This document shows, piece after piece, positions 25,983-35,267 of a stretch of 64,000 bases of DNA (its first letter is position 1; the number at the start of each line of letters is the position of its first letter). The DNA comes from Sphingomonas astaxanthinifaciens DSM 22298 (GTDB lineage Bacteria > Pseudomonadota > Alphaproteobacteria > Sphingomonadales > Sphingomonadaceae), in NCBI RefSeq assembly GCF_000711715.1, contig NZ_JONN01000001.1, forward strand, positions 620,001-684,000. The letters run 5' to 3'. Position numbers and translations under genes: made by a program. The notes beneath the pieces were generated by a model. It made no database searches, had not been told where the DNA came from, and saw nothing but the letters and a program-made list of their open reading frames with translations.

Positions 25983-27431
25983 CTAGCGGAAGGGCGGCTC
26001 GTCGAAACTCCGCAGCTTGCGGCTGTGAAGCGCGTCGCCCTCCTGCCGGAGGATGTTGAGGGTCTCGATCCCGATCCTCAGATGCTGGCTGATCGCCCGC
26101 TCGTAAAAGGCATTGGCCTGCCCCGGGAGCTTGAGCTCGCCGTGCAGCGGCTTGTCCGAGACGCATAGGAGCGTCCCGTAGGGCACGCGGAAGCGATAGC
26201 CCTGCGCCGAGACCGTCGCGCTCTCCATGTCGATCGCCACCGCCCGGCTCTGGTTGAAGCGGAGCGCGCTCGCGGTGTAGCGAAGCTCCCAGTTGCGGTC
26301 GTCGGTGGTCACCACCGTGCCCGTACGAAGCCGCTTCTTGAGGCTGTCCTCGCTCTCCTGCGTAACCTTGGCGGCGGCGTTGAACAGCGCGGTCTGGACC
26401 TCGGCGATGGCGGGGATCGGGATCTCCACCGGCAGGATGTCGTCGAGCACATGGTCGTCGCGCAGATAAGCGTGGGCGAGGACATAGTCGCCGATCGTCT
26501 GGCTCGGGCGCAGGCCGCCGCAATGGCCGATCATCAGCCACACCTCGGGCCGGAGCACCGCGATATGGTCGCAGATGGTCTTGGCGTTGCTGGGGCCGAC
26601 GCCGATGTTGACGAGGGTGATGCCGTCGTCGCCATTGGGCCCGATCAGGTGATAGGCCGGCATCTGGAAACGGCGCCACGACCCCGCGGCGATCTCGGCC
26701 TCGGCATTCTCCAGCTCGCCCCGGTCATAAACCCCGCCGGGGACCGACAGCCCCTGGTAGGAGGTGCCGTCCTGGCGCAGCGCGTCGGCCGCGAAGCGCA
26801 CGAACTCGTCGACGTAGCGGACGTAGTTGGTGAACAGGATGAAGCGCTGGAAATGCTCGGTCGGCGTGCCGGTATAATGGCGCAGCCGGGCGAGGCTGAA
26901 ATCGGTGCGGGGCCCGTCGAACAGCGCCAGCGGGCGGGTCGAATGACGGCCCATGTCCCAGTCGCCGTCGGCGATCTCGTCGCCGATGTGGACGAGCTCG
27001 GTGGTCGGGAACCAGCGGCTGAGTTCGGCCGACTGGATCCCGCCGAGCTGGAGGTCGTCGCTGCCGTCGAGCACATAAGGGTAGGGGATTTCGCTCGCCG
27101 AGCGCCCGACGCTGATCTTCACGTCATAATCGCGCGCGAGATGCTCGAGCTGGGTCTGCAGGTAATGGCGGAAGAGCTTGGGCCGGGCGATGCTCGCGAC
27201 ATAGATGCCGGGCTGGTTCAGCCGGGCGAAGGCGCGCGCGGGCAGCGGCGGCGGGGTCGCCGGATCATAGTCGATCCTGAGTTCCGGATAGGCGAAGCAG
27301 CCATCGGCGCGGGCCTGGCGCTCTGGCCGGACCCCGTCCTTCACATAAGCGATGAGGGCGCGGCGCAGATTGGCGACCGAGCGGTCGAAGATGGTCTCGA
27401 GTTCGTCGAGGATCGTCTCGATATCAGGCAT
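25983..27431 (-). CDS. amn: AMP nucleosidase
   Basis: The 482-residue protein splits AMP to adenine and ribose 5-phosphate, regulating adenylate pools. The N-terminal domain is typical of Amn; the C-terminal phosphorylase-like domain carries VNIGVGPSNAKTICDH, IGHCGGLRPSQ and VAIDMESATVSAQGY, the last holding the substrate-binding Glu. The length fits the family. The ATG at 27431 opens MPDIETIL; an upstream ATG would add 12 poorly supported residues. It may cooperate with the adenosine kinase/nucleoside transporter genes about 7 kb downstream. Confidence 0.94.
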   Translation of the reverse strand: MPDIETILDELETIFDRSVANLRRALIAYVKDGVRPERQARADGCFAYPELRIDYDPATPPPLPARAFARLNQPGIYVASIARPKLFRHYLQTQLEHLARDYDVKISVGRSASEIPYPYVLDGSDDLQLGGIQSAELSRWFPTTELVHIGDEIADGDWDMGRHSTRPLALFDGPRTDFSLARLRHYTGTPTEHFQRFILFTNYVRYVDEFVRFAADALRQDGTSYQGLSVPGGVYDRGELENAEAEIAAGSWRRFQMPAYHLIGPNGDDGITLVNIGVGPSNAKTICDHIAVLRPEVWLMIGHCGGLRPSQTIGDYVLAHAYLRDDHVLDDILPVEIPIPAIAEVQTALFNAAAKVTQESEDSLKKRLRTGTVVTTDDRNWELRYTASALRFNQSRAVAIDMESATVSAQGYRFRVPYGTLLCVSDKPLHGELKLPGQANAFYERAISQHLRIGIETLNILRQEGDALHSRKLRSFDEPPFR

Positions 27432-27496
27432 GGACCAGCGCTCTAGCCCATCCCTGTTGCATCGCAAGGTCGCGGGGATGGCGCCGCCGCGACGGC

Positions 27497-27889
27497 TCAG
27501 TCCCGTTCGCGGCGGAGGAACATCCAGTAGCCGCCATCGGTCGCCGACTGGACCCGGATCGACAATTCGCGGTCGCGGTCCTCGAAGTCGCCGATGTGGC
27601 TGAACCGGAGGTCGAGCCGTCCGCTCTGCCGCGCCGCCTCGAGCCGGCCGCGGAAGGCCGGATTGTCCATGCAGGGCGCGACCTTGCTGAAGAAATCGAG
27701 CCCCAGCCGCGGCAGTTCGCCCGAGCCCGACTGGCGCCGCTCGGTCTCGCTGTAGAAGAGGACCCGGCCATCGTCGGCGAGCCGGATCGCACCATAGGGC
27801 AGGCGATCGATCACCTCGTCGGGGAGCGACTCGACCGCGCGGGCGAGCGCGGGCTCCTCGTAGTCCGGCAATAGTTCGGCCATGTTCAT
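27497..27889 (-). CDS. Photoactive yellow protein (PYP) homologue
   Basis: The 130-residue PAS protein aligns with PYP along its whole length: LPYGAIRLADDGRVLFYS against the PYP beta1-beta2 region, then DFFSKVAPCMDNPAF around the chromophore cysteine, and YWMFLRR at the end. Tyr46, Glu50 and Cys73 correspond to PYP Tyr42, Glu46 and Cys69 with identical spacing, while Thr50 and Arg52 are replaced by Ser54 and Ser56. It could therefore bind p-coumarate covalently and sense blue light. The ATG overlaps the stop of the hybrid kinase by four bases, so the two are coproduced. No tyrosine ammonia lyase or pCL gene for the chromophore is visible here. Confidence 0.85.
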   Translation of the reverse strand: MNMAELLPDYEEPALARAVESLPDEVIDRLPYGAIRLADDGRVLFYSETERRQSGSGELPRLGLDFFSKVAPCMDNPAFRGRLEAARQSGRLDLRFSHIGDFEDRDRELSIRVQSATDGGYWMFLRRERD

Positions 27890-30474
27890 TTCGTCCCCCT
27901 CGGCTCGCGCTCCATCACCACCGCACCGACGATCCGGTCGACGGTTCGCCCGTCGCTCGAGAAGGGCAGAAGCAATCGCTCGAAGGTCTCGACCTCGCCT
28001 TCGCCGAGATCGAAGCGCGCATATTCGAAGCTGGGCTTGCCGGTCAGCGCGCAGCGGCGATAGGCCGCCTCGCGCGCGGCCGGCGTGTCGCTGCCGACGA
28101 TCGGCATGTCGCTGGCCTTGATGCGCCCCGGGAACGCGGCCTTCAGCGTGTCGCCGATCACCTCGAAGTCGAACTCGATCGGAACCTTGCCGAGGTCGAC
28201 ATGGGCAATGATCAGCCGGTGCGGCTCGCTGCACTGTCCGGCGTCGAACTGCATGGCGTCGGGCATGTCGCGGCCGTGGCGGATGGCGCGCCAATGCTCG
28301 AACAGGGAGCGGGCGCAATCGGACTGGAGCCGGGCGGCGAGGCGGTCGAGCCGCTCCTCGCCCATCTCCTGCTGGCCGCGCGCGGCGAGGAGGTTGCGGA
28401 TCGCTTTCTGGAGCTGCGCGGGCGTGAAAGGCTTGCGCAGGATGGGCGAAACCGAGTTCGCGCTCTCCACCGTGTTCCCGGTCATGAACAGGCAGGGGGT
28501 CGTGCTGCCCCGCGCGCGGAGCGTCGCCTCGAGTTCCGGCCCGCTCATCCCCGGCATCTCGATGTCGCTCACGATCACGTCGAACCGCCGCGACCGGCAC
28601 AGCGACAAGGCTTCGACGCCGGTCGCCGCGGTCGATACCTCGAACCCGCGGTCGGCCAGCCCCGCGGCGAGGATCTCGCGCAGATTGTCGTCGTCGTCGA
28701 CCAGCAGCACCGCGTCGAACGCCTGTTCCTCCGAGGTGCCGCCCTCGTCGAACCTGGCCGGTCGCGCGCTTTCCCCGGCGTCGGCGCGCGGGAAATAGAG
28801 GCCGAAGGTCGAGCCCTCGCCGGGCTTGCTCGCGATCCGGAGCGCGCCGCGCGACTGGCTGACGAAGCGCTGGACCATGGCGAGGCCGAGCCCGGTACCC
28901 TGGCCGCGTGCCTTGGTCGTGAAGAAGGGCTCGGTCACCCGCTGGAGGGTCGGGCCATCCATCCCCTGGCCGTCGTCGATCACCTCGATCAGGACCGCGT
29001 CCATTCCCATCAGTTCGGCCGGACGCCCTTTCTCGTCGCCGGGGCAGTTGCGGGCCCGCAGGGTCAGCCGGCCGCCCATCGGCATGGCGTCGCGGGCATT
29101 GTTGGCGAGGTTGAGCAATGCCGACTGGAGCTGCGAGCGGTCGACCAGGGCCGGCCAGATCCCGACCTCGGTGTCGATCTCGATCCGGTGTCGGCCGCGC
29201 CGCGAAGACTGCTGGAGGAACTCGACCACTTCCTCGAACAGCCCGTGGACGTCGACCCGCGCGGGCTCGAGGTCGCGGTCGCGCGCGAACTCCATCAGCT
29301 GGCGGATCAGGATCGCACCGCGGTCGGCCGCGGCCTGGCTCATCTTGACGATCTGCTGGCTGCGCGGGTCGTTCAACCGGTTCTCGATCAGCGTCAGTCC
29401 GCCGATCACCGCGCCGAGCAGATTGTTGAAGTCGTGCGCGACCCCGGCGGTCAGCTGGCCGATCGCCTCGAGCTTCTGGCTATGGGCATGCGAATGCTGG
29501 AGCGCCTCGCGGCGCTGGCCTTCCTCGATCAGTTTCTCGTTGGCGAGGTTGAGGGCGGCGGTCCGCTGGCGAACCCGCTGCTCGAGCTCGGCGGCGAGGT
29601 CGCGCAAGTTCCCCTCGCGCCGGGCGAGCTCGGCCCGCAGCGCCTCATTGTCGGTGAGATCGTAGAAGTAGCAGACCACCCCGTACCCGCCGTCGGGCAT
29701 CCGGCTGCGCTCGATCCGCCAGTGATAGCGTTCGCGACGTTCGACGTCGGCGCGCGCCTCCTCAAGGAGCGGGCTTTCATAGGGTTCGCCGCTGTCGAGC
29801 GTGTAGCGGAAGCGTTCGATCACCTCGGTCGCGAGCGGTTCGGGCCAGAGGATCCGGATCACCTCGGCGAAATCGCGACCGATCGCGTCGGGGATCCCGG
29901 CGAAGACCTTCTCCGCCCCCTGGCTGAAGACCCGCAGCCGGAAGTCGGCGTCGACCAGATAGACCCCGAAAGGATTGCGCGCGATCAGCGAGCGGAACAC
30001 CTCCATCTGCTCGGCAAGCTCGGCCTCGCGGCGCTTGCGGTCGGTGATGTCGTGCATGACCGAGATGAAGCCGGTCAGCGTGCCGTCCTCGTCGCGGCAG
30101 GCGAAGGTCGAGCGCTGGACGTCCACCAGCTGCCCCGACTGTCGCTCCTCGAGCTGCATCTCGCCTTCCCACACCCCGTCGCGGGTCGCGGTGGGGACGA
30201 CCTCGTCGAACACGAGATGGCGCTGGGCCGCCGCGACATAGTCGCTGAGGTGCACCGGGAAGATGTCGGCATCCTCGATCCCGATCAGCCGCCGGCCCGC
30301 GGGATTGAGGAACAGGAGCTTGCCGTCGGGATCGCACAAGGCGATCAGGTCGCTGCTGAGCTCGGCCATCTGCATGAAAGCGGCCTGGCGCTCCCGCGGC
30401 AGCGCTACCGCCGACTTGATGATCGCGCGCGGCGATTGCCCGCCGTTGGCCGGTCCGTTGCTGGCATCGCTCAC
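27886..30474 (-). CDS. Multi-PAS hybrid sensor histidine kinase with C-terminal receiver and PAS_5-like domain
   Basis: The 862-residue protein has no membrane segment. Domains in order: PAS at about 35-145 (LIALCDPDGKLLFLN), PAS at about 155-275 (GVYLVDADFRL), coiled coil at about 275-335, HisKA with phospho-acceptor His347 in GVAHDFNN, and HATPase at about 440-565 (NLANNARDA, DDGQGMD, GTGLGLAMV). A receiver domain at about 585-695 has the phospho-acceptor Asp637 (VIVSDIEMPG). A PAS_5-like domain at about 720-855 follows, with WRAIRHGRDMPD and LLLPFSSDGRTVDRIVG. The stop overlaps the start of the PYP-like gene. It is probably a light- or redox-linked sensor; the output may be another response regulator. 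Confidence 0.9.
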   Translation of the reverse strand: MSDASNGPANGGQSPRAIIKSAVALPRERQAAFMQMAELSSDLIALCDPDGKLLFLNPAGRRLIGIEDADIFPVHLSDYVAAAQRHLVFDEVVPTATRDGVWEGEMQLEERQSGQLVDVQRSTFACRDEDGTLTGFISVMHDITDRKRREAELAEQMEVFRSLIARNPFGVYLVDADFRLRVFSQGAEKVFAGIPDAIGRDFAEVIRILWPEPLATEVIERFRYTLDSGEPYESPLLEEARADVERRERYHWRIERSRMPDGGYGVVCYFYDLTDNEALRAELARREGNLRDLAAELEQRVRQRTAALNLANEKLIEEGQRREALQHSHAHSQKLEAIGQLTAGVAHDFNNLLGAVIGGLTLIENRLNDPRSQQIVKMSQAAADRGAILIRQLMEFARDRDLEPARVDVHGLFEEVVEFLQQSSRRGRHRIEIDTEVGIWPALVDRSQLQSALLNLANNARDAMPMGGRLTLRARNCPGDEKGRPAELMGMDAVLIEVIDDGQGMDGPTLQRVTEPFFTTKARGQGTGLGLAMVQRFVSQSRGALRIASKPGEGSTFGLYFPRADAGESARPARFDEGGTSEEQAFDAVLLVDDDDNLREILAAGLADRGFEVSTAATGVEALSLCRSRRFDVIVSDIEMPGMSGPELEATLRARGSTTPCLFMTGNTVESANSVSPILRKPFTPAQLQKAIRNLLAARGQQEMGEERLDRLAARLQSDCARSLFEHWRAIRHGRDMPDAMQFDAGQCSEPHRLIIAHVDLGKVPIEFDFEVIGDTLKAAFPGRIKASDMPIVGSDTPAAREAAYRRCALTGKPSFEYARFDLGEGEVETFERLLLPFSSDGRTVDRIVGAVVMEREPRGTK

Positions 30475-30619
30475 CGAGGCTTCCCTGACTGGAATGCGTA
30501 CGCTTACCAGCCACTTGTGTAGCCCACGGCGGGGTCATCCCCTATAGACGGGGATTAAGAACATGGCGCAAAACCGCCATTCTCGGCGCGCCAGAGGGTC
30601 GCATCATCAATGGTTTGAG

Positions 30620-30693
30620 TGGAGCGGGTAGCGGGAATCGAACCCGCGCGTTCAGCTTGGGAAGCTGACAGGCTACCATTACATCATACCCGC
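30620..30693 (-). tRNA. tRNA-Gly(CCC)
   Basis: The minus strand folds to a cloverleaf: acceptor GCGGGTA pairs with TACCCGC, D-arm with TGGTAG, anticodon stem TCAGC/GCTGA around loop TTCCCAA (anticodon CCC), and T-arm GCGGG-TTCGATT-CCCGC. CCA is encoded. Length is 74 with CCA. Confidence 0.95.
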
Positions 30694-30741
30694 CCGGGCG
30701 ACGTCGGCCGACGGCGCGATTGCCACAGCTTTTCCCATAAG

Positions 30742-30775
30742 AAAAGGGGCGCCGCGAGTGGTTCGCGACGCCCCC
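30742..30775 (-). terminator. Rho-independent terminator of the TonB receptor gene
   Basis: On the minus strand GGGGCG and a second stem TCGCGA pair with CTCGCG and CGCCCC around a short loop, followed by TTTTCTT. It begins about 20 bases after the stop codon of the receptor at 30796-33351. Confidence 0.8.
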
Positions 30776-30795
30776 GATCTTTTCTGGCGAACGAC

Positions 30796-33351
30796 TTAGA
30801 AGTCGAGGCCGATCGTGCCCTGGAAGGTGCGCGGGGCACCGACCGAGAAGCGCGGGCCACCCGCCAGGTTGTTCTGGGTGTTGATGTTGCCGAAATAGTA
30901 CTTGTCGAACAGGTTGATCACGCTGCCGCGGAAGAACAGGCCCGGCATCACCGCGTCGAGCTTCGCCTTCACGTCGGCGTCGACCACGGTGTAGCTGCTG
31001 GTCTTGCCGCGCAGGTTGATCGGCAGGTCGCCGAGGTTGTTGAACGCCGCCGCATTGCGACCGTCACGACCATTGTCGTCGGTCGAGTAGCGCGCGTCGA
31101 CCCACTTGGCCTGGACGCCGAACGACAGGATGCTGATGTCCTGCTGGGCGCGGCCGCCGAAGGTCCACTGCGGGGTCTCGACGAACTCGGCACCCTTGGT
31201 CAGGACGACCACGCACTGGGTGCCGACGGTGGTGTTGGGAAGGCAGCCCGAGCCACCCGCACGGCCGAGGATGTTGTCCTTCAGCTTCGAGTTGATGTGC
31301 GAGACGTAGGCGTAGAGGCTGGTGTTCTTGAACGGACGCCAGCTGACCTGGCCGTCGAGGCCGTAGGCACGGGCGTCACCGACGTTGCGGTCGAGGGTCG
31401 AGCCGAAGGTCTGGCTGGTCGGATCGAGATCCTGCGCCGTGACGATGCGGTTCTTGTAGTCGACGTAGAAGCCGGCGAGCTGCGCCTGCACCTTGCCCGA
31501 CTTGAAGCGGTAGCCGAGCTCGTAGCTGTTGGTCGTCTCCGGCTTCACGTCGATGCTGACCGAGCGGTAGAGGTTGTCGGTCGACGGCGACGAGAAGTTC
31601 TTGCCGTAGCTGGCGTAGAGGCTGTGGCCGCCCGCGAAGTCATAGGCGATACCGGCCGAGGGCAGGACCGGGCTGTACTTCACGGTCCGCTCGAACGGCG
31701 CATAGACGTAACCGCCCGAGGGAGCCGGACCGGCCGGGAGCGCAACGCCCGGCTTGAGGATCCGAGCCGGGTTGATCGTCTCGCTGGTGCAGACCGGGTT
31801 GCCGCTCGACAGCAGGGTGTAGCAATACTGGTTGAGCTCGCGGCGGAAGAACGGCGCGCGGATGCCGACCGTGGCGGTCAGGCGGTTGTCCAGGAACTTG
31901 CCGAAATATTCGAAGCTCAGCTGCTGCAGCTGGGCGATCGACAGACGGTCGCGGTTCTGGAGGGTCTTGCCGTCGGCCGAGACGATGCGGGCGCTCTCGT
32001 TATACTTGCCGCCGAAGACGCTGATCGGATCGCCATTCTCCTCGATGCGGCCGAATTCGCCGGTCTGGCGATGGCGGCCACGGTCGAAGGTGTAGGCGAG
32101 ACGGACGCGCTGGCTGTCGCTCAGCTCGTAGATGAGCGAGGTGAGCAGGGTGTAGCGATTGGTCCGGGTGTTGCTCGGCTGGTAGAGGCGGACCGTGTCG
32201 AGGAAGTCGCCGTCGCCGTTGAGGTCGACGCCGGCGGCGGTCGACTGGCCGCGCAGGCGGGCGTCATTCTCGCTGACGGTGGCGGTGCCGCCGCCGTTGG
32301 CGAGGACGTGCTGGTAGCCCGGGTCGGCGGTGAAGATCAGGCCCGGCGCCAGCGTCAGGCGGACCGCGCCGCGCAGGTTGCCGGTGTCCGACGGGTTGAT
32401 GCGCAGGTTGTAATAGTTGGTGCAGGTCGACGGCGCGAGACCGGTGATGTTCGACGCGGCGGTGCTGCTGCTGCCGTCATTGTCGGCGACGCCGGCGGTC
32501 GGAAGGTCGCGGGCACACTGCTCGATATTGTCGAACAGCTTGTTGGCGCGATAGTCGCTGACCAGGCCGTTGTTGTAGCTGTTGTTGCGGTTGCGGTTGT
32601 AGTGCCAGGCGAGGCTGATGAAGTCGCCGTTGGTGCCGAGCGCCTTGTAGAGGCGGGCGTTGCCCTGCTGCTTCTTGAGCTCGCCCGGGCCCTTGAACTT
32701 GTCGTACTTCTGGTAGCTGCCCGAGACGAAGCCGCGGATGCCGGTGCCGGCGAGTTCGCCGGTCTCGACGAGGCCGAACAGGCGGCTGTAGCTGAAGTCG
32801 CCGAGCGCGCCCTTGATCAGGCCGCCGAACTCACGGCCGGGGACGAGGGTGCGGTAGCTGACGACGCCGCCGGCGGCCGACGGGGTCGGCGAGTCGACGT
32901 CGGTAGTGCCGAGGTTCACCGACACCTGGTCGATGATTTCCTGGTCCATCTGCTGGTTCGAGAAGATGGCGTAGTTGCCGGTGTCATTGAGCGGCAGGCC
33001 GTCGAACAGGAGCGCGACGCGGTTGCCCGGGAAGCCGCGGATACGCAGGTTACCGCCCGACGAACCATAGGGATCGCTGTTGGTGAAGTTGACGCCCGGG
33101 ACGAGGTTGATCGACTGCAGGACCGACTGGCCCTCCGACTGACGGACCAGCAGCTCGTTGGTCAGGATCGAGCGGGTCTTGGGAACGTCGGGAACCACCA
33201 CGCCGGCGACGCCGCGGCTACGGGTGCCGGTGACGACGATGGTCTCGGCTTCCTTGTTGGCTTCGGTCGCGTCGGTACCGGTGGACTGGGCAAAGGCAGC
33301 GGTCGGAACGAAGGCCGCCGCAGTGGTGCACAGCAGAAGGAGCTTTTTCAC
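30796..33351 (-). CDS. TonB-dependent outer-membrane receptor
   Basis: The 851-residue protein has a signal peptide (MKKLLLLCTTAAAFVPTAAFA), a TonB box-like EAETIVVTG near residue 35, a plug domain (INLVPGVNF, then LRIRGFPGNRVALLFDGLP) to about 165, and a 22-strand barrel ending in a C-terminal phenylalanine (GTIGLDF). Several cysteine pairs lie in predicted extracellular loops. The substrate is unknown; there is no adjacent regulator or metal-uptake gene. It has its own terminator and a long (about 200 bp) upstream region, so it is probably monocistronic and individually regulated. Confidence 0.92.
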   Translation of the reverse strand: MKKLLLLCTTAAAFVPTAAFAQSTGTDATEANKEAETIVVTGTRSRGVAGVVVPDVPKTRSILTNELLVRQSEGQSVLQSINLVPGVNFTNSDPYGSSGGNLRIRGFPGNRVALLFDGLPLNDTGNYAIFSNQQMDQEIIDQVSVNLGTTDVDSPTPSAAGGVVSYRTLVPGREFGGLIKGALGDFSYSRLFGLVETGELAGTGIRGFVSGSYQKYDKFKGPGELKKQQGNARLYKALGTNGDFISLAWHYNRNRNNSYNNGLVSDYRANKLFDNIEQCARDLPTAGVADNDGSSSTAASNITGLAPSTCTNYYNLRINPSDTGNLRGAVRLTLAPGLIFTADPGYQHVLANGGGTATVSENDARLRGQSTAAGVDLNGDGDFLDTVRLYQPSNTRTNRYTLLTSLIYELSDSQRVRLAYTFDRGRHRQTGEFGRIEENGDPISVFGGKYNESARIVSADGKTLQNRDRLSIAQLQQLSFEYFGKFLDNRLTATVGIRAPFFRRELNQYCYTLLSSGNPVCTSETINPARILKPGVALPAGPAPSGGYVYAPFERTVKYSPVLPSAGIAYDFAGGHSLYASYGKNFSSPSTDNLYRSVSIDVKPETTNSYELGYRFKSGKVQAQLAGFYVDYKNRIVTAQDLDPTSQTFGSTLDRNVGDARAYGLDGQVSWRPFKNTSLYAYVSHINSKLKDNILGRAGGSGCLPNTTVGTQCVVVLTKGAEFVETPQWTFGGRAQQDISILSFGVQAKWVDARYSTDDNGRDGRNAAAFNNLGDLPINLRGKTSSYTVVDADVKAKLDAVMPGLFFRGSVINLFDKYYFGNINTQNNLAGGPRFSVGAPRTFQGTIGLDF

Positions 33352-33558
33352 GTGTTGATCCCCGATGATCTGAAGAGTGACTGACGTGTGTTCGTGCAGT
33401 TCACCGGGGCCGCTAGGGCGAGATTAAGACAATGGGGTGACGAGCCTCACGGCCTCACCATTTGCCTCAATCCTGTTGTTAAAAAACAACGCTTGCCTGT
33501 CGCCACCCCCGCGACTCGGGGCGGCCTACAGCAGCTTAAACCGTCATTTTCAAGTGAC

Positions 33559-34203
33559 CTAGCGGTCGAGCCGCCGTCCCAGCTTCACGAACAGGATGAT
33601 GAGTGGCGGAACGAACACAATCGAGAGCACTATCTTCGTTAGCATCTGGCCGACGATCAGGTGGCCGATCTCGCGCTCGCCGTAGAAAGCCACGGTGATG
33701 AAGATGAGCGTGTCGACGATCTGGCTCAATGCCCCCGCGATCGCGGCGCGCACCGCGACCATCCGCCCCATCGAGTTCGACAGCCGCGAGAAGAGCAGCA
33801 CGTTCAGCGTCTGGCTGGTGCCGTAGGCGACGATCCCCGCCGCCATCAGCCGCCAACCCTGGCCGAGGATGATCGGAAAGGCGGCCTTGGCCGGCTCGTA
33901 CATGTTGGGGTCGGTCGGCAGCTGGATGACGAGGAAGGTGAGGAGGATCGCGGTCACCAGCGGGATGAAGCCGAACCGAACCAGCCGGTCGGCGACCGCC
34001 CGACCGTGAAGCTCGGCCACCGCGCTCGACAGCACGACCAGCAGCAGGAAGGAGAAGATTCCCGCCTCGACCGCCAGCGGCCCCAGCGCCACCTGCTTGG
34101 CGCCGAGCACGCCCGACAGGGTCACCATCCCGCCGTAAAGCAGGGAGATGACGAACAGGGAGGTCGGGATTCCGGTCGGTGCGGCGGCGCGGTCGGTGGT
34201 CAT
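33559..34203 (-). CDS. yhhQ: Queuosine precursor transporter (YhhQ/DUF165 family)
   Basis: The 214-residue protein has about six membrane helices. The motifs SLLYGGMVTLSGVLGAKQV near the start, YGTSQTLNVLLFSRL and SQIVDTLIFITVAF match the YhhQ family, which imports queuine/preQ1 precursors for tRNA modification. Length is typical. It is divergent from the adenosine kinase gene with 77 bases between. A few in-frame codons upstream of the ATG lack coding character. Confidence 0.88.
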   Translation of the reverse strand: MTTDRAAAPTGIPTSLFVISLLYGGMVTLSGVLGAKQVALGPLAVEAGIFSFLLLVVLSSAVAELHGRAVADRLVRFGFIPLVTAILLTFLVIQLPTDPNMYEPAKAAFPIILGQGWRLMAAGIVAYGTSQTLNVLLFSRLSNSMGRMVAVRAAIAGALSQIVDTLIFITVAFYGEREIGHLIVGQMLTKIVLSIVFVPPLIILFVKLGRRLDR

Positions 34204-34280
34204 GGGGGCGGAGGCGTAACGCCTCGAAATCAAAGTGCAACATTGACCGCTGCGCTCGCCATCCCTAACCGCCCGCCCTC

Positions 34281-35267
34281 GTGACTTCCGCCACCCTCGA
34301 CATCCTCGCCATGGGCGACGCCCTGGTCGACGTGATCGCGACCTGCGAGCCCGACTTCCTCGAGCGCTTCGCCCTGCCCAAGGGCGCAATGCAGCTGCTC
34401 GGCGAGTCGGAGACGCTGGCGCTCTACGACGCCATGGGCACCGCGCGCGAGACGAGCGGGGGCTCGGCCGCCAATTCGATGGCCGGCGCGGCGGCGATGG
34501 GGGCGAGCGTCGCCTTCCTCGGCCAGGTCGCCGACGACCAGCTCGGCACCATCTTCACCCACGACATGCGCGCGCTGGGTGTCCGGTTCGATACCGCGCC
34601 GCTCCAGAATGGACCGCCCACCGGCCGCTGCCTGATCCTCGTCACCCCCGACGGCGAGCGCACCATGAACACCTGCCCCGGCGCGGCGCATTGCCTGCCC
34701 CCGCAGGCGGTCGACGAAGCCCAGGTCCGAAGCGCCTCGATCCTCTATCTCGAGGGCTATCTGTTCGGCCCCGAGCTGCCGCGCCAGGCGATGTTCAAGG
34801 CGATCGACATTGCCCATGCCGCCGACCGCACCGTCGCCTTCACTCTCTCCGAAAGCGTCTGCCTGCCGGGCCGCAAGGAGCCGCTCCAGCAGCTGATCGC
34901 GGGCGGCGGGATCGACCTCATCTTCGCCAACGAATCCGAGGCGCTGCAGCTCGCCGGCGCGACCGACCTCGACAGTGCGATCGACCGGTTGTCGGCGCAG
35001 GTGAAGACATTGGTCTTCACGCGCGGCCCGGCCGGCGCGCTCGCCTATGAGGACGGCCAGAAGACCGAGGTGCCGGCGATCCAGGTCGCCCAGGTGGTCG
35101 ACACCACCGGTGCCGGCGACCTGTTCGCCGCGGGCTTCCTCGCCGCGCGCTGCAAGGGCCATCCGATCGACCGCCAGCTCCTCACGGGGGGAATCGCCGC
35201 GGCCGAGATCATCAGTCATTTCGGCGCCCGTCCCGTCGCCGACCTCGCGGAGCTGGTGAAGCTGTGA
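34281..35267 (+). CDS. PfkB-family adenosine kinase-like sugar/nucleoside kinase
   Basis: The 328-residue protein starts with GTG. The PfkB signatures are GGSAANSMAGAAAMG near residue 60 and DTTGAGDLFAAGFLAAR near 275, where the Asp is the catalytic base in the anion-hole motif. MGDALVDVI at the N-terminus and its linkage to a nucleoside transporter point to adenosine kinase, although ribokinase-like sugar kinase is possible. The stop overlaps the next start by four bases. It leads a three-gene nucleoside-salvage operon. Confidence 0.85.
   Translation: MTSATLDILAMGDALVDVIATCEPDFLERFALPKGAMQLLGESETLALYDAMGTARETSGGSAANSMAGAAAMGASVAFLGQVADDQLGTIFTHDMRALGVRFDTAPLQNGPPTGRCLILVTPDGERTMNTCPGAAHCLPPQAVDEAQVRSASILYLEGYLFGPELPRQAMFKAIDIAHAADRTVAFTLSESVCLPGRKEPLQQLIAGGGIDLIFANESEALQLAGATDLDSAIDRLSAQVKTLVFTRGPAGALAYEDGQKTEVPAIQVAQVVDTTGAGDLFAAGFLAARCKGHPIDRQLLTGGIAAAEIISHFGARPVADLAELVKL

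Noticed and set aside
28201-30522. A 773-codon plus-strand frame opposite the hybrid histidine kinase
   Set aside because: The kinase has six recognisable domains; the antisense product has none.
30619-33384. A 921-codon plus-strand open frame opposite the TonB receptor
   Set aside because: Shadow of the receptor gene; composition is repetitive Val/Ala/Glu/Asp/Arg and it runs through the tRNA-Gly and the terminator.
33352-33558. Possible cobalamin riboswitch upstream of the TonB receptor
   Set aside because: I looked for the conserved B12-box and found no match; only a short palindrome is present.
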